From Panax quinquefolius (taxonomy: Eukaryota > Streptophyta > Magnoliopsida > Apiales > Araliaceae): 64,000 nucleotides of DNA. Positions 22,492 through 33,087 of this stretch are shown piece by piece. Location of the stretch: contig CM035151.1 of assembly GCA_020205615.1 (NCBI GenBank), positions 45,747,409 through 45,811,408 of the forward strand. The letters run 5' to 3'. The position numbers and the translations under genes are program-made. Each line of letters begins with the position of its first letter. Positions within the stretch are counted from its first letter, which is position 1. The notes under the pieces are model-generated. The model searched no databases and was not told the DNA's origin. It saw nothing but the letters and a program-made list of their open reading frames with translations.

Positions 22492-24571
22492 GTAATACCA
22501 TTATTTTTATTATTGGGTATTTTTTTTAGTTATTTTATGATCGGATCTTGCAAGCTTAATTAATTTGATTGTTTATTGTTATAAGTCATGCACGGAGGAA
22601 TCTCAATTAAAACTAGCAAATAAATAAAGTATAAATTAGATTAGCTTGTTTGGAACATGGAGTTAAATTTCAAAGTATTGTTTCTATATATTATATTGTG
22701 GTATCATGTTAGAATTTTTTTTTTTATATATTAGAAGCGGAGTTGAGAATTATGATTAAGTTTGTAATTATTTAGAATTTGTTTCGGGATATCGGTTTAT
22801 GAGTATTTCTTGTGAAAAGCAGGTAGAATAAATATAAGTACATAGTTAGTACAATGGTATTAAAAAGAAAATATATGGAGTGTAATAATAATAATAATAA
22901 TAATGATTTGATTGCATCTGGGTAGTATGTGAAATGAATGGCATCGGTGTGCCTTTAAACAAAAAAAAAAAAATGCCTACTGAATAAAATATGTCATGAA
23001 TAGTAATTGTTTTATTAGACTTATGGATATTTAGACTTCTTTTGGAAATTACAGAGGAGTGCACAATAGGTGCATGCCTATTATATGGATACATATATAT
23101 TAATTTGTAGTCTCGATCACATGTTCTTAATAATATGCAATTTTCATGTTTATTGTTAAAAAAAAAAAAAAAATTAATAATTACGTATATAGTATTGCAA
23201 AATATTATGTTATACAAAATCTAAATGAATAAATAAAATATTTTGAAATTATAGAGATTATTATTATAATAATAATAAAATGAATTTATCAATGGGTTAA
23301 AGATGAAAGAATATTTTTTTATAAGTGTACTTATATTTATTATTATTTTGTTTAGTTAGTTGAGCGAAAAGGCGATGATTAAAGGCATATTAAATAGATT
23401 ATGAATTACTTTGGAATTATTAGTTTGGATTATTTTTAATTTGAGGTGAATATGTTTAGGTTGCGAATAATGATTTGTATTTGATATCGTTGGCATTTGA
23501 GGGTAAGATTTTGTGGAGTGTGCCATAAATGGTTTAGAAGTATCAGGTCTGAATTAGTACTCTTTCAGCGATACTTTTGTTAAATTTGATTTATTCGTTT
23601 TGTTCCTCGTTTCAAATTCTGTTATTATTTCACATAATTGTTTCTTGTGAAATTCATATATTTGTTTCATTTTGGAGTTGACACATTGGACTCGTATTTG
23701 TACTCTTTAAATTAGGATATCATGTTTAGTATTTATTTTTGATAATTGTAGAAGCGAGTACGTATTCTGCTACCTTCTTTTTGAAACCTTGTGACTATAT
23801 TTTGATTTGGTTCACCATGTACATATAGAACCCTTTTTGTTAGTATTATATCGCATGTTTTGTGACATAATATTTTGTTAGAATATACCATAGGGTATAC
23901 GAGCTATAACCACACGTAGGGGTACCACGAGCATGTCGTCTTGGCTTACGAGAGGCATGACACTTTAAAGTGGCGGTGTGATTAGTCCATGGCGTCTCGT
24001 TTTGGGCTCCGGAGGAAGTGGGCCATTTGGTGTTTTTTTGTTGTGGAGGCGTATGGGTTAACCCTAGTTTTACATTACTGCGGATTGGTGATGTTGTGCC
24101 AAACACACCTATCCGATTTGCATACATTTGGATTCGCGATCCGATGTGTGATTTGCTGTGTGGCATCATTTGACACCGCCTGTGTGGCATTGTTTTGACT
24201 GCACTGTGTGGCATTATTTTGACTTGCACGTGTGGCAGAGATATATTTTAGGCTCACTCGGTGATGAAATAACTCTCGGTAGTTTGTTTTGACTATTATT
24301 TTATTGGATTAGTTTTGTTGGTTTTGTTCGGTTCAAGTCATTGAGTTAGTTACTTGATTCGCTATTTCTTTATTCTTTTATTGGTTTTCGTCAATTATGT
24401 TGATTCATATATATTCCATTCAGATCCTTGGATATTATATTTTTGTTCGTACTTGCACTTGAGGCTTGTTCAGTAATTTGTCTCAACTGTTTTCGTATAT
24501 CAGTTGTATATCTTTTGTATATCTGTATCCGTACTGGGCAATTGGCTCATGCTGTGTTTTTCTTCCGGCAG
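22492..24571 (+). other. putative intron inside LTR E
   Basis: Donor ACAAG|GTAATACC about 100 bp after the TATA-like box. Acceptor TTTTTCTTCCGGCAG ending at 24571. A GGCTCATG branch-like motif has its A 22 nt upstream of the AG and is preceded by GGGCAATTG, as in LTR C. Inference from sequence only. Confidence 0.42.
24156..24237 (+). repeat. 24-bp tandem repeat in LTR E
   Basis: Three full units and a partial one, starting at 24156, 24180, 24204 and 24229. The core is CTGTGTGGCATTATTTTGAC. Confidence 0.85.
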
Positions 24572-24806
24572 GTTTGCAGGGGTGATTCAGGGCTAGTGTG
24601 ATGAGAGTTTTGCCTTTGACCAGTTAGGTTGATTCAAATTTTAAGTTTTGATTATTTTGACTCAGTTTAGAGAATTGTAATCATTACTTTATTGATGGAT
24701 CACCACTATTAATATTTTGAGGTTGTTAGTGCTCTGTTTATTTATTTTGAGGTTTGTTGTGCTTTGCACGTGACCTCCCTTTCCTTTTCGGGAAGGGGGT
24801 GTTACA

Positions 24807-24848
24807 TTCTGTGCCCAGAATCACAACTCCAACAGATCATTCGTCACA
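24807..24848 (-). repeat. start of 5' LTR of element D, separated by E
   Basis: Minus-strand TGTGACGAATGATC...GATTCTGGGCACAGAA, matching the start of the D 3' LTR at 14755. It shows that the D LTR begins upstream of the inner TGTAACATTCC and that E interrupts it. Four bases (24849-24852) separate it from the GAGTA duplication. Confidence 0.7.
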
Positions 24849-25006
24849 TTGAGAGTACTTCTGAATAGTAGGGCGTGGATATTCTTGAAGAAAACTTATA
24901 CTATTTTCTACGCTCAAAACTTCCTTAAACTCTAAAGAAATACGCTCAATATTATATAAGAAGAATTTTCTGATTCTGGTGTGATTTTTAATTCTAAACT
25001 AAGCAT

Positions 25007-25016
25007 CCTATTTATA
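25007..25016 (-). promoter_or_regulatory. TATA box of LTR-A copy A2
   Basis: Minus-strand TATAAATAGG, in the same context (ATTCTCC before it, ATGCTTAG after it) as in copy A4. Confidence 0.7.
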
Positions 25017-25152
25017 GGAGAATGGAATGATACTATTTGAATTTAGAAAATCACGGACGCACAGTAGAAAAATTTTCATGGGAACAATCTGAAGAAAATT
25101 TTATGATTTTACTATGTTGCACTATGCAAACAATAAAATATAATATATTCTA

Positions 25153-25207
<55 letters not shown>

Positions 25208-25285
25208 CACACATCACCATCCACCACACACACCCTAACACGCACTCACACACACACCCCCTAACACACACCACACATACACACA

Positions 25286-25354
<69 letters not shown>
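25153..25354. repeat. compound (AT)n-(CA)n-(AT)n microsatellite
   Basis: AT run 25153-25204, an imperfect CA-rich core 25205-25297, and a second AT run to 25354. A shorter version of the same compound array is at 29627-29768 in LTR A3, so it was present in the element at insertion. Confidence 0.95.
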
Positions 25355-25355
<1 letters not shown>

Positions 25356-26149
25356 TTTATAACTTTCTAGATTATTTTGAAAATAAGTAAGAGGATCCAT
25401 ATAATAAGCAAAATTTACAACAAATACTTCATAAAATACCCTTCTATTTATCTCAATTCACTTGGCTTCACTAAACACATTTTGAACAAAAATTATTCAT
25501 CATTAATATTATAACTTGCAATATTAACAACCAGATCATTTTCAGGAAAGAGGGGGCTTTCTGATAAGGATTTCTCCCTATTGGCGCACAATTAGGTGAC
25601 CAAACCCCTTTCCTCGACAGAACTTTCTATACATTGTCAATAATGCAAATAATCATATGAATAAATTTATCGTCTCAATTATTGATTTAATAATATAAAA
25701 TATTGTGACAATAATTGAATCAATAACGTGAGAAACTATGCAGCAATTACTGTAGTAATAATTGAGTAAAACTGTGTGACTTCTCACCTAAGCATCAAAT
25801 ACCGTGTTGTACTATGCAACCACACATATTACTGTACTTTTATCACCGTGTATTTCAACAGTTAACGGTAAAAATTTCGCCGTTATTTTTATAAAAAGAT
25901 ATTTATGTCGTTTTCTAACTTCGATAGTAATTCCGTTATGGGGTCCACCAATGATTGTGCCATCGTATGAATATTCCCTGATAAAACTAATATTCCCCGA
26001 CCAAACGAATATTTTATGACAATTTGCTTACTTTGCAAAATTTATAAATATTACCCACAACTTTAACATTATATCAAATCCACACCTTATTATTCAAAAA
26101 GATATTTCGAGAAAATTAAATTTTTATTCATAAAAGTTGGGGTCTTACA

Positions 26150-26163
26150 ACCTCCCCTCCTTA
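26150..26163 (-). other. polypurine tract of element A (minus copy)
   Basis: Minus-strand AAGGAGGGGAGGT directly before TGTAAGACCCC. Same as AGAAGGGGAGGT in the plus copy (33558-33569). Confidence 0.75.
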
Positions 26164-26499
26164 TGAAATTTCATCCTCGAAATTGGTGTACATACCTACT
26201 ATGTTGAAGAGGTGAGGATACCTTGATTTCATTTTAGATTCGAACTCCCAGATCATTCCCTCAACATCATGGTTTCTCCACAAAACTTTAACTTGAGGTA
26301 TAACCTTGGAGCGTAGAATATGTTCCTTTTTATCCAAGATTTTAATAGGTACCTCTTCATACATTAAATCTTCCACTATCTCGTCTGGTTCTAATTTAAT
26401 AATGTGGTTCGGGTCTTTCACATATTTACGTAAAATAGATATGTGAAAAACGTTATGAACACGAGACATACTTGGTGGTAAGGCGAGTCTACAGGCCAC
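26161..26499 (-). pseudogene. integrase C-terminal end, chromodomain-like (element A, minus)
   Basis: 112 codons open: LALPPSMSRVHNVFHIS, YEEVPIKILDKKEHILR, KVLWRNHDVEGMIWEFE and YPHLF, ending NFEDEIS just before the polypurine tract. Nearly the same protein is encoded at 33088-33558. The upstream core domain with the catalytic triad is missing because of a deletion at about 26500. Confidence 0.87.
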
Positions 26500-26894
26500 A
26501 GTTCTTACTTGATTTCAAATGGGCCAATGAATCGAAGGTTTGAGATTTCCTATCTTCATCGACTCTTACTTCTAGAATAACACATTCTTGTACTTTCTTC
26601 TTCATATTCATAAGCTCCGGATCTGTAGCTTGAGCAACTTTAACTTTATCGAATAAAGTCGATTCTAATCGTATATTTGACATCATCACGTGGGTCCCTA
26701 GAGTCTTTAACTCTTTCTCCATCATTTATAAGTCATACAAAATGGGTCTTTGTGTTAACGACGTCTCACTCGTAACCACATATGATCTTCTACTCAATGC
26801 GTCATCTACTACGTTCGCTTTTCCAAGATGGTATTGAATGGTATGGTCGTAATCTCTCAACAGCTCGAGCCAACGTCTTTGACGAATGTTTCAT
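26500..26894 (-). pseudogene. RNase H tail and integrase linker, with two deletion joins (element A, minus)
   Basis: Contains [14 protein letters not shown] and [13 protein letters not shown] (end of RNase H region), QRPILYDL, then THVMMSNIRLESTLFDKVK and DPELMNMKKKVQE of the linker before the HHCC finger. At the low end it jumps to the RFIGPF-like integrase C-terminal segment. At the high end it joins the RT start of the next fragment. Both joins skip conserved domains, as seen by comparison with 30785-33100. Confidence 0.78.
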
Positions 26895-27539
26895 TCATTT
26901 TGGTTGAAGAAATATTTGAGGGTTTTGTATCGGGTTTAAGGTTGATAAAAAATTCGATTTCATGCTCTGGGGTAGGCCATGAAGTTCTTCGGGGAATACG
27001 TCAGGAAATTTATTAACAATAGAAATATCATTCAAATCTGACGTATTTTTATTTAAATCTGTGATATGGGCTAAGAAAGCTTGACATCCGTTTTTCAATA
27101 AATAAATGACTTTATGGCTTGATATGACAGTGATTGACTTTAGTGGTTTGGTTGCTTGAATTCGCATAATAGGTTGGTTAGGAATATGAAAGCTAACAAC
27201 CTTACGAAAACAATCAAATTTAGCATAATGAGTAGTTAACCAATCAATCCCTAAAATAACATTAGATGCAAGTATTTTCAAAGAGATAAGATCGACATAT
27301 AACGTAAGGGTGCCGATTTGAATCAAACAAGATTTATAAACAGTGGATGTAATGAAGGTTTCTCCCAACGGAGTTTCAATAGATAAGTCAAAGTATAATT
27401 TCTCCGGAGTTAAATTTAAACGTTGAGCGCAAGTAGGAGAAATAAAAGAGTAGGTAGAACCGGGTTCGAATAAGGTATAGACTTCACAAAAGTTTATGAT
27501 TAACTTACCCGTGATAACTTCATCCGGGTTCCTCGACAA
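26895..27539 (-). pseudogene. aspartic protease and RT start (element A, minus)
   Basis: 214 codons open. The protease active-site segment reads LFEPGSTYSFIS where the family has LFDSGAT.SFIS, so the catalytic Asp is Glu. VILGIDWL follows. Then come KNGCQAFLAHITDLNK and IVNKFPDVFPEELHGLP, the protease-RT linker. After PIQNPQIFLQPK the frame stops where RT has been deleted and RNase H tail sequence follows. It is close in sequence to 30506-30780 on the other strand. Confidence 0.85.
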
Positions 27540-27613
27540 ACGCTCTCACTTAAACTTCTGGTTTTGACTTGTCTGGGACAGCCTTTGGTGTTTCCATCCC
27601 AGCTGGACTTGAC

Positions 27614-28785
27614 TGTTAGAGTTTATGCCCTAGAGGCCAATTATTTGATATAATTGTTTAATATTTTGATATTATATTTGATAGAATAAATGAATGATTT
27701 TATTATGGTTTTATTTACTGCGTTATATAAATTTTAACATAATAAAAGTCCTTAGAATAGTGATACAAATTATATAGCTTCAAATAAGTGACTTGAACAT
27801 GAGATTATATAATTACAGTTAGTATCATTTCTCTTAAATGTCCCTAGTTGAGTATCATTGTTAATGGGACCACAATGATACATTGAGACTAGTATGTGGA
27901 TTGACTGATGACCAAATCTCATTGGTCATAAATATATGAGATATTGAGTCAATGCATAGGTAAATGTTAAAGAACGATGTACCGGACAGACCCACCATGA
28001 GAATTCTATGTGGAGCATTATGCGAAGTGTCATTAGCAATTCTCATAGTGACAATGATGTAATGATCTTCTGACCAGAAATCACTATATTACTACATGGG
28101 AATTTATGTACTTTGATATCATCAAAGGTCACCTTTAATAGGGTGGACTATAAAGGTGATTATTGGGTACATCATGAATTGTGTGAGGAATATGAGTAAT
28201 CTAGATGGAATTTAACCCTCCTATATAATAGGGGTGATATCCATAGGCCCCTTGATTGAGTAGGAATATGAAATGCATGGCCATGCTCAAATAGTGATTT
28301 ATTTCTAATTGTCAACTCATTGATCAAGAAAACTCAGATTAAATTATGAAGAGTGTGACACATTTCATGACTCGAGTTTAATCTAGGATGTCAAGGTTAA
28401 AAGGATTAAATTACATTGAAACATTGGTTACGAAAAGGTTACATCGAATCATCGATCTTATTATTACTTGGGTAGCAGTGATGCATTACTAGATGCCACT
28501 CACTGTTTATAATTTTGTAATATGATTTTAAAATTATTGCCAACGTAATAATAACCTATAGGGTCACACACATAGAACGCTATTAAAAAGGGAATTAATT
28601 TAAATTGTAAGGATTTAAATATATCAATATGATTGATAGTATTAAAATCACGAATTTAAATTAAAAGGATGATATATATATATATATGTATATTAATTAA
28701 GTAAGACTTAATTAAGATATAATATATATATAAATTTAGATTTTATTTTAATTAGACTAGGTTTTGATTAATTACGATTTTTTGA

Positions 28786-28839
<54 letters not shown>

Positions 28840-29175
28840 TCGTTTAGGAAGTTAATCATAACCTAAAAACCCTAGCAGCTCTTAGAGAGAGACTAGAGAG
28901 AAATTTCAAAAATCCTAATCCTTGGTGGCTAGTACCGCAGTTCTCTTCACTGCAGATCGTGCGACGATTCACGGGGCGTTCGTGTGGATACCGTAGAGGC
29001 GAGGTTATGTTGGATTGCGTAAAGGATTCGAAGCCGTTTCAGAACTCTTTCATAATCGGTATAATATCTAAACCACAAAATTAATTTCTGTTTCACATGG
29101 ATCCTGTTTTTGGGTTTCGGAAATTGCTTTGATTATTTTATATTTCTACTGTGTTTTTGTGCCGAAAACCCAACA
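27614..29175 (+). repeat. BARE-1/Angela-like Ty1/copia solo LTR
   Basis: 1562 bp, starting TGTTAGAGTTTATGCCCTAG and ending AACCCAACA, flanked by a perfect 5-bp target duplication TTGAC (27609-27613 and 29176-29180). The start closely resembles the BARE-1/WIS/Angela LTR start (TGTTGG...TATGCCCTAGAGGC), as I know it. No internal region remains, so LTR-LTR recombination removed it. It is inserted in gag of the minus A element. It includes an (AT)n run at 28790-28837 and a leader-like CTTAGAGAGAGACTAGAGAG at 28881-28900. Confidence 0.88.
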
Positions 29176-29180
29176 TTGAC

Positions 29181-29511
29181 TTCACTAGATGACAAAATCG
29201 GGCTAGGTGACCTTCTCTTCCGCAATTGAAACACGCTTTGGGTTGCTGCGTATAATTTAGACTGATGTGTCCCTCCCCTCCGCATTTGTAGCATACGAAC
29301 GGTGGTCGTTCTCCTTCCTTTGAAACATGTGTTGGTGCTGCTGTAGACGTCTTTACGTTGTCATTGTTGAATCTTCTCTTCTTAAAGTTGTTCTCACTTA
29401 GTTCACCTTTCCTATTATCTTGGCCATGATTACCACCGAAGTGGTTACCATTTCTAGCGTGATAATTTCCTCCACGATGGTTATCGTTATTCCGATGGTC
29501 GTTGTCACCGG
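29181..29511 (-). pseudogene. gag nucleocapsid part (element A, minus)
   Basis: Minus-strand translation gives a basic, Asn- and Gly-rich stretch, then two zinc knuckles: CYKCGGEGHISLNY (last Cys changed to Tyr) and CFNCGREGHLARFC (intact CX2CX4HX4C). It then runs into the solo LTR. At 29511 it is cut off against LTR-A sequence, so the capsid part is lost. It would bind element RNA for packaging. Confidence 0.82.
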
Positions 29512-29626
29512 TACTATTTGAATTTAGAAAATCACGGACACACAGTGAGAGAAAATTTTCAGAAGTATAATCTGAAGAATTTTTTTGATTTTACTATCTC
29601 AAGACTATGCGACTATACTACTACAA

Positions 29627-29682
<56 letters not shown>

Positions 29683-30505
29683 CACACATCACCATCCACC
29701 ACACACACCCTAACACACACTCCACACACACACACACACACACACACTTATATATATATATATATATACTTTATAACTTTCTACCGATTATTTTGTAAAA
29801 TAAGTAAGTGGGGGTCCATGTATAATAAGCAAAATTTACAACAAATACTTCATAAAATACCCCTCTATTTATCTCAATTCCTTTGGCTTCACAAAACACA
29901 TTTTGAACAACAATTATTCATCATTAATATTATAAGTACTTGTAATATTAATAACTAAATCATTCCTAGGAAAGAGGGGGCTTTCCGATAAGGATTTCTC
30001 CCTATTGGTGCACAATTAGGTGATCAAACCCCTTTCCTCGACAGAACTTTATAGACATTGTTAATAATGCAAATAGTTATATGAATAACTTTGTCGTCTC
30101 ATTTATTGATTTAATAATATATAATATTATGACAATAATTTAATCAATAACGTGAGATACAATGCATAAATTAATGTAGCAATAATTGAGTATAACTGAG
30201 TGACTTCTCACGTAAGCATCAAATACCGTGTGATACTATGCAACCACGCATATTACTATACTTTTATCATCGGGTATTTCAACAGTTAACGGTAAAAATT
30301 TCGCCATTATTTTTATAAAAAAATATTTTTGTCATTTTCTAACTTCGACAGTAATTCCGTTGTGGAGTCCACCAATGATTGTGCCATCGTACGAATATTC
30401 CCTGATAAAACGAATATTCCCCGACCAAACGAATATTTTATGACAACTTGCTTACTTTGCAAAATTTGTAAATATTACCCACAACTCTAACATTATTTAA
30501 ATCCA
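29512..30505 (-). repeat. LTR-A fragment (copy A3, 5' LTR of the minus copy)
   Basis: Collinear with 25020-26080 of A2, including the compound microsatellite and the GGAAAGAGGGGGCTTTC block. It lacks the LTR end (joined to gag at 29511) and about 80 bp of the LTR start. At about 30505 it meets plus-oriented protease sequence of another A copy, an inverted join. Confidence 0.82.
29627..29768. repeat. compound (AT)n-(CA)n-(AT)n microsatellite
   Basis: AT run 29627-29679, CA-rich core, then AT run 29748-29768. Shorter counterpart of the array at 25153-25354. Confidence 0.93.
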
Positions 30506-30784
30506 CCAACCTACTATACGAATTCAAGCAACCAAACCACTAAAGTCAATCACTGTCATATCAAGCCATAAAGCTATTCGTTTATTGAAAAACGGATGTC
30601 AAGCTTTCTTAGCCCATGTCACGAATTTAAATAAAAATACGTCAGATTTGAATGATATTTCTATTGTTAATAAATTTTCTGACGTATTCCTTGAAACACT
30701 TCCTGTCCTACCCCAGAGCGAGAAATCAAATTTTGTATCGACCTTGAACCCGGTACAAAACCCATTTCCAAAGCCCTATATCGA
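30506..30784 (+). pseudogene. protease tail and RT linker (element A, plus)
   Basis: KNGCQAFLAHVTNLNK and [17 protein letters not shown] match the minus copy. The catalytic part of the protease is beyond the inverted join and absent. The frame shifts near 30780 into the RT fragment. Confidence 0.8.
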
Positions 30785-32010
30785 ATGGCTCCTATTGAAC
30801 TTCAGGAGTTAAAAACCCAACTGCAAGAATTGTTAGACATCGGTTTCATTCGTCCTAGTACGTCTCCTTGGGGTGCTCCTGTTCTATTCGTAAAAAAGAA
30901 AGATGGAAGTATGCGACTTTGTATTGACTATTGGGAGTTAAATCATGTCACCGTAAAAAATAAGTACCCAGTACCTCGAATTAATGACCTGTTTGACCAG
31001 TTTCAAGGTGCTAAATTCTTTTCAAAGATCGATCTTCATTCTGGATATCATCAGTTAAAAGTTAAAATTGATGACATTCTAAAGACTGCTTTCAGAACTC
31101 GGTATGGGCATTACGAATTTCTAGTCATGTCTTTTGGATTGACTAATGCTCCTGCGGCCTTCATGAATATGATGAACCGAGTATTCAAGGAATATTTGGA
31201 TCATTTTGTTGTTGTCTTTATTGATTACATCCTCATATACTCCAAAAGTCGTGAAGATCATGAGCAACACTTGAGGCTAATACTCCAAAAGCTTCGTGAA
31301 AACAAGCTATATGCCAAGTTAAAGAAATACTAGTTCTGGATTGAGGAAGTAGTATTCCTTGGGCACGTGATATCAAATCATGGAATATCTGTTGACCTGG
31401 AAAAGATTGAAGCGATTCAAAGCTGGGAGCAACCTAAGTCAATTACCGAAGTACGTAGGTTTCTGGGCTTAGCTGGTTATTATCGGAGATTCGTGGAAGG
31501 ATTTTCTCGAATTGCTACTCCATTAACTTAGCCGACTCTAAAAGATACAAAATTCGGTTGGAGCGAGGAATGTGAGAAGAGTTTTCAAGAACTCAAGAGG
31601 AGACTCATTTCAGCACCTGTTCTGACAATACCATATGGTACGGAGGGATATGTCATCTACAATGATGCTTCAGGCAAGTGTTTATGATGTGTTCTCATGC
31701 AACATGGGAAAGACATAGCCTATGTCTCGCGACAACTCAAAGAATATGAGATGAATTATCCTACTCATGATCTAGAGTTGGCAGCTGTCGTTTTCGCACT
31801 TAAAATCTGGAGGCATTACCTGTATAGGGAGAAAGTGGAGATCTTTACAGATCATAAAGGCCAAAAATACTTCTTCACTCAAAAGGAACTCAACATGCGA
31901 CAACGACGTTGGCTTGAACTGCTGAAAGATTATGATCATACTATTCAATACCATCCTAAAAGATCATATGCGGGTACGAGTGCGATATTGTCAACGCAAA
32001 GGCCCATTTG
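30785..32010 (+). pseudogene. reverse transcriptase and RNase H (element A, plus)
   Basis: RT motifs in order: [26 protein letters not shown] (usually CVDYR.LN), [21 protein letters not shown], then [12 protein letters not shown]. The family motif is FIDD, so the second active-site Asp is Tyr and the polymerase would be inactive. A stop near 31331 is followed by [30 protein letters not shown] and RNase H (NDASGKC, where DASGKG is usual), another stop, then [18 protein letters not shown] and the [19 protein letters not shown] segment. Length fits RT plus RNase H. Confidence 0.9.
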
Positions 32011-33087
32011 GTATTACTTGCAAAGGATGGAGATAGAGATAAAGACTCCAGGGACCCACATGATGATGTCAAGTATACGGGTAGAACCGACTTTAATCGA
32101 TAAAGTTAAAGATGCTCAAACTACAGACCTGGAGCTGATGCGTATGAAGAAGAAAGTGTAAGAAGGTACTATTCTAGAAGCAAGAATAGATGAAGAAGGA
32201 ATACTTAGAGTCAACTCCAGACTTTGTGTTCCTAACGACTCTAATTTAAAGTATAAGATCATGATGGAGGCGCACAACACACCATTTGCAATCCATCATG
32301 GGAGTACTAAAATGTATCATGATCTTCAACATACATTTTGGTGGAGCAATATGAAAAGAGAGATCGCGGAGTTTATCTCAAGTTGTCTAACTTGTCAACG
32401 AGTCAAGGCAGAGCATCAAGTGCCAAAAGGTCCATTGCAACCACTTGAAATTCAAGAATGGAAGTGGGAACACATTACCATGGATTTCGTTATCGGTCTT
32501 CCCAAGGTTTCTCAAGGCATAGATGCAATTTGGGTCATTGTTGATAGATTGACCAAGTCTGCTCATTTCTTACCTATACGAGAAACTTATTCACTTGAAC
32601 GTCATGCTCATATATACATAAATGAGATTGTAAGATTGCATGATGAATAGTATCCATAGTTTTTGATCGAGACCCAAGATTCACTTCACAGTTTTGGGTT
32701 AGTTTGCAAAAAGCTATGTGCACAGATTTACGATTTAGTTCGACATATCATCCTCAGACGAACGGGCAGTCGGAGAGGACTATTCAAACTCTGGAAGATC
32801 TATTAAGACTCTGTGTCCTTGACTTCAAGGGAAGCTGGGATAAGTTCTTGCCATTGGTAGAATTCTCCTACAACAACAGTTATCAAGCAAGTATCGGACT
32901 GGCTCTGTTCGTGGCCTTGTATGGAAGGAAGTGTCGTTCTCCAGTATGCTGGGATGAGGTAGGTGAAACAACATTTTTGGGACCAGAATTGGTACGTATG
33001 ACTACGGAAAAGATTCAAATGATCCGGCAACGTATAAAGACCTCATAAGATTAACAAAAGAGTTATGCTGATCTTCATCGAAAGGAT
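32011..33087 (+). pseudogene. integrase finger and core (element A, plus)
   Basis: Linker ([17 protein letters not shown]), HHCC finger (AHNTPFAIHHGSTKMYHDL, then SCLTCQRVKAEHQ), core start EHITMDFVIGLP with the first catalytic Asp, and IWVIVDRLTKSAHF. The second Asp region (SDRDPRF in relatives) is disrupted around 32650-32700 by a stop and frameshift. The third motif, [17 protein letters not shown], keeps the catalytic Glu. Then FLPLVEFSYNNSY and CWDEVGE follow. Broken in at least three places. Confidence 0.87.

Larger units (their letters stand above)
20599..24806 (+). mobile_element. Ty3/gypsy element E, 3' part
   Basis: Plus-strand fragment nested in the 5' LTR of D. It has about 1.4 kb of unrecognised sequence, a short pol tail (22025-22090), a polypurine tract and a complete 3' LTR (22153-24806). 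It is truncated at its 5' side (20599), and about 110 bp of D were lost at the join. A simple full-length insertion is therefore unlikely; a recombination-derived remnant fits better. Confidence 0.68.
22153..24806 (+). repeat. 3' LTR of element E (2.65 kb)
   Basis: Starts TGTAATACCCGG after the polypurine tract and ends GGGGGTGTTACA. A TATA-like TATATATATG lies at 22388-22397. A leader (GAGAAAGCGACTAGAG) and the donor-like ACAAGGTAATACC follow. The 3' third has a GC-richer block (23900-24070), a 24-bp tandem repeat and a strong acceptor-like TTTTTCTTCCGGCAG ending at 24571. It lies in the 5' LTR of D, whose remaining 42 bp follow immediately. Confidence 0.8.
12909..24848 (-). mobile_element. 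non-autonomous LTR element D (nested by E)
   Basis: Minus-strand element with 5' LTR 17671-20598 plus 24807-24848, primer site 17657-17668, an internal region of about 2.9 kb with no recognisable gag or pol, and 3' LTR 12909-14755. It sits inside LTR-A with a GAGTA duplication (12904-12908 and 24853-24857), although four extra bases (24849-24852) lie beyond the TGTGACG start. Its own 5' LTR is interrupted at 20598 by E, with loss of about 110 bp. The lack of coding makes it a large retrotransposon derivative mobilised in trans, if ever active. Confidence 0.7.
24853..26149 (-). repeat. 3' LTR-A, U3 part (copy A2)
   Basis: Minus-strand start TGTAAGACCCC at 26149, next to a polypurine tract, running to the D insertion at 24853. 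It continues at 12161-12908. It has the TATA box (25007-25016) and a long AT/CA microsatellite in U3 that also occurs in copy A3 but not in A4 or A5. This places A2 and A3 as the two LTRs of one minus-strand element. Confidence 0.85.
26150..29511 (-). mobile_element. Ty3/gypsy element A, minus copy, internally deleted body
   Basis: Tekay-like body between LTR pieces A2 and A3. From high to low coordinates: part of gag with zinc knuckles, a copia-type solo LTR inserted at a TTGAC site, protease and RT start, then an internal deletion (most of RT and RNase H), integrase N-terminal linker, a second deletion (integrase core), integrase C-terminal end and polypurine tract. At 29511 gag joins LTR sequence directly, so 5' LTR end, primer site and gag start are also gone. 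A dead, shortened copy. Confidence 0.82.

Noticed and set aside
23846..24257. Minus-strand frames of 127 and 60 codons in LTR E
   Set aside because: Arise from the GC-richer block and 24-bp tandem repeat; no family features and antisense to the LTR.
25122..25400. Open frame of repeated Ile-Tyr on the minus strand
   Set aside because: Pure translation of the AT/CA microsatellite.
29518..29958. 146-codon open frame on the plus strand
   Set aside because: Crosses the microsatellite in LTR A3, antisense to the LTR; no domain features.
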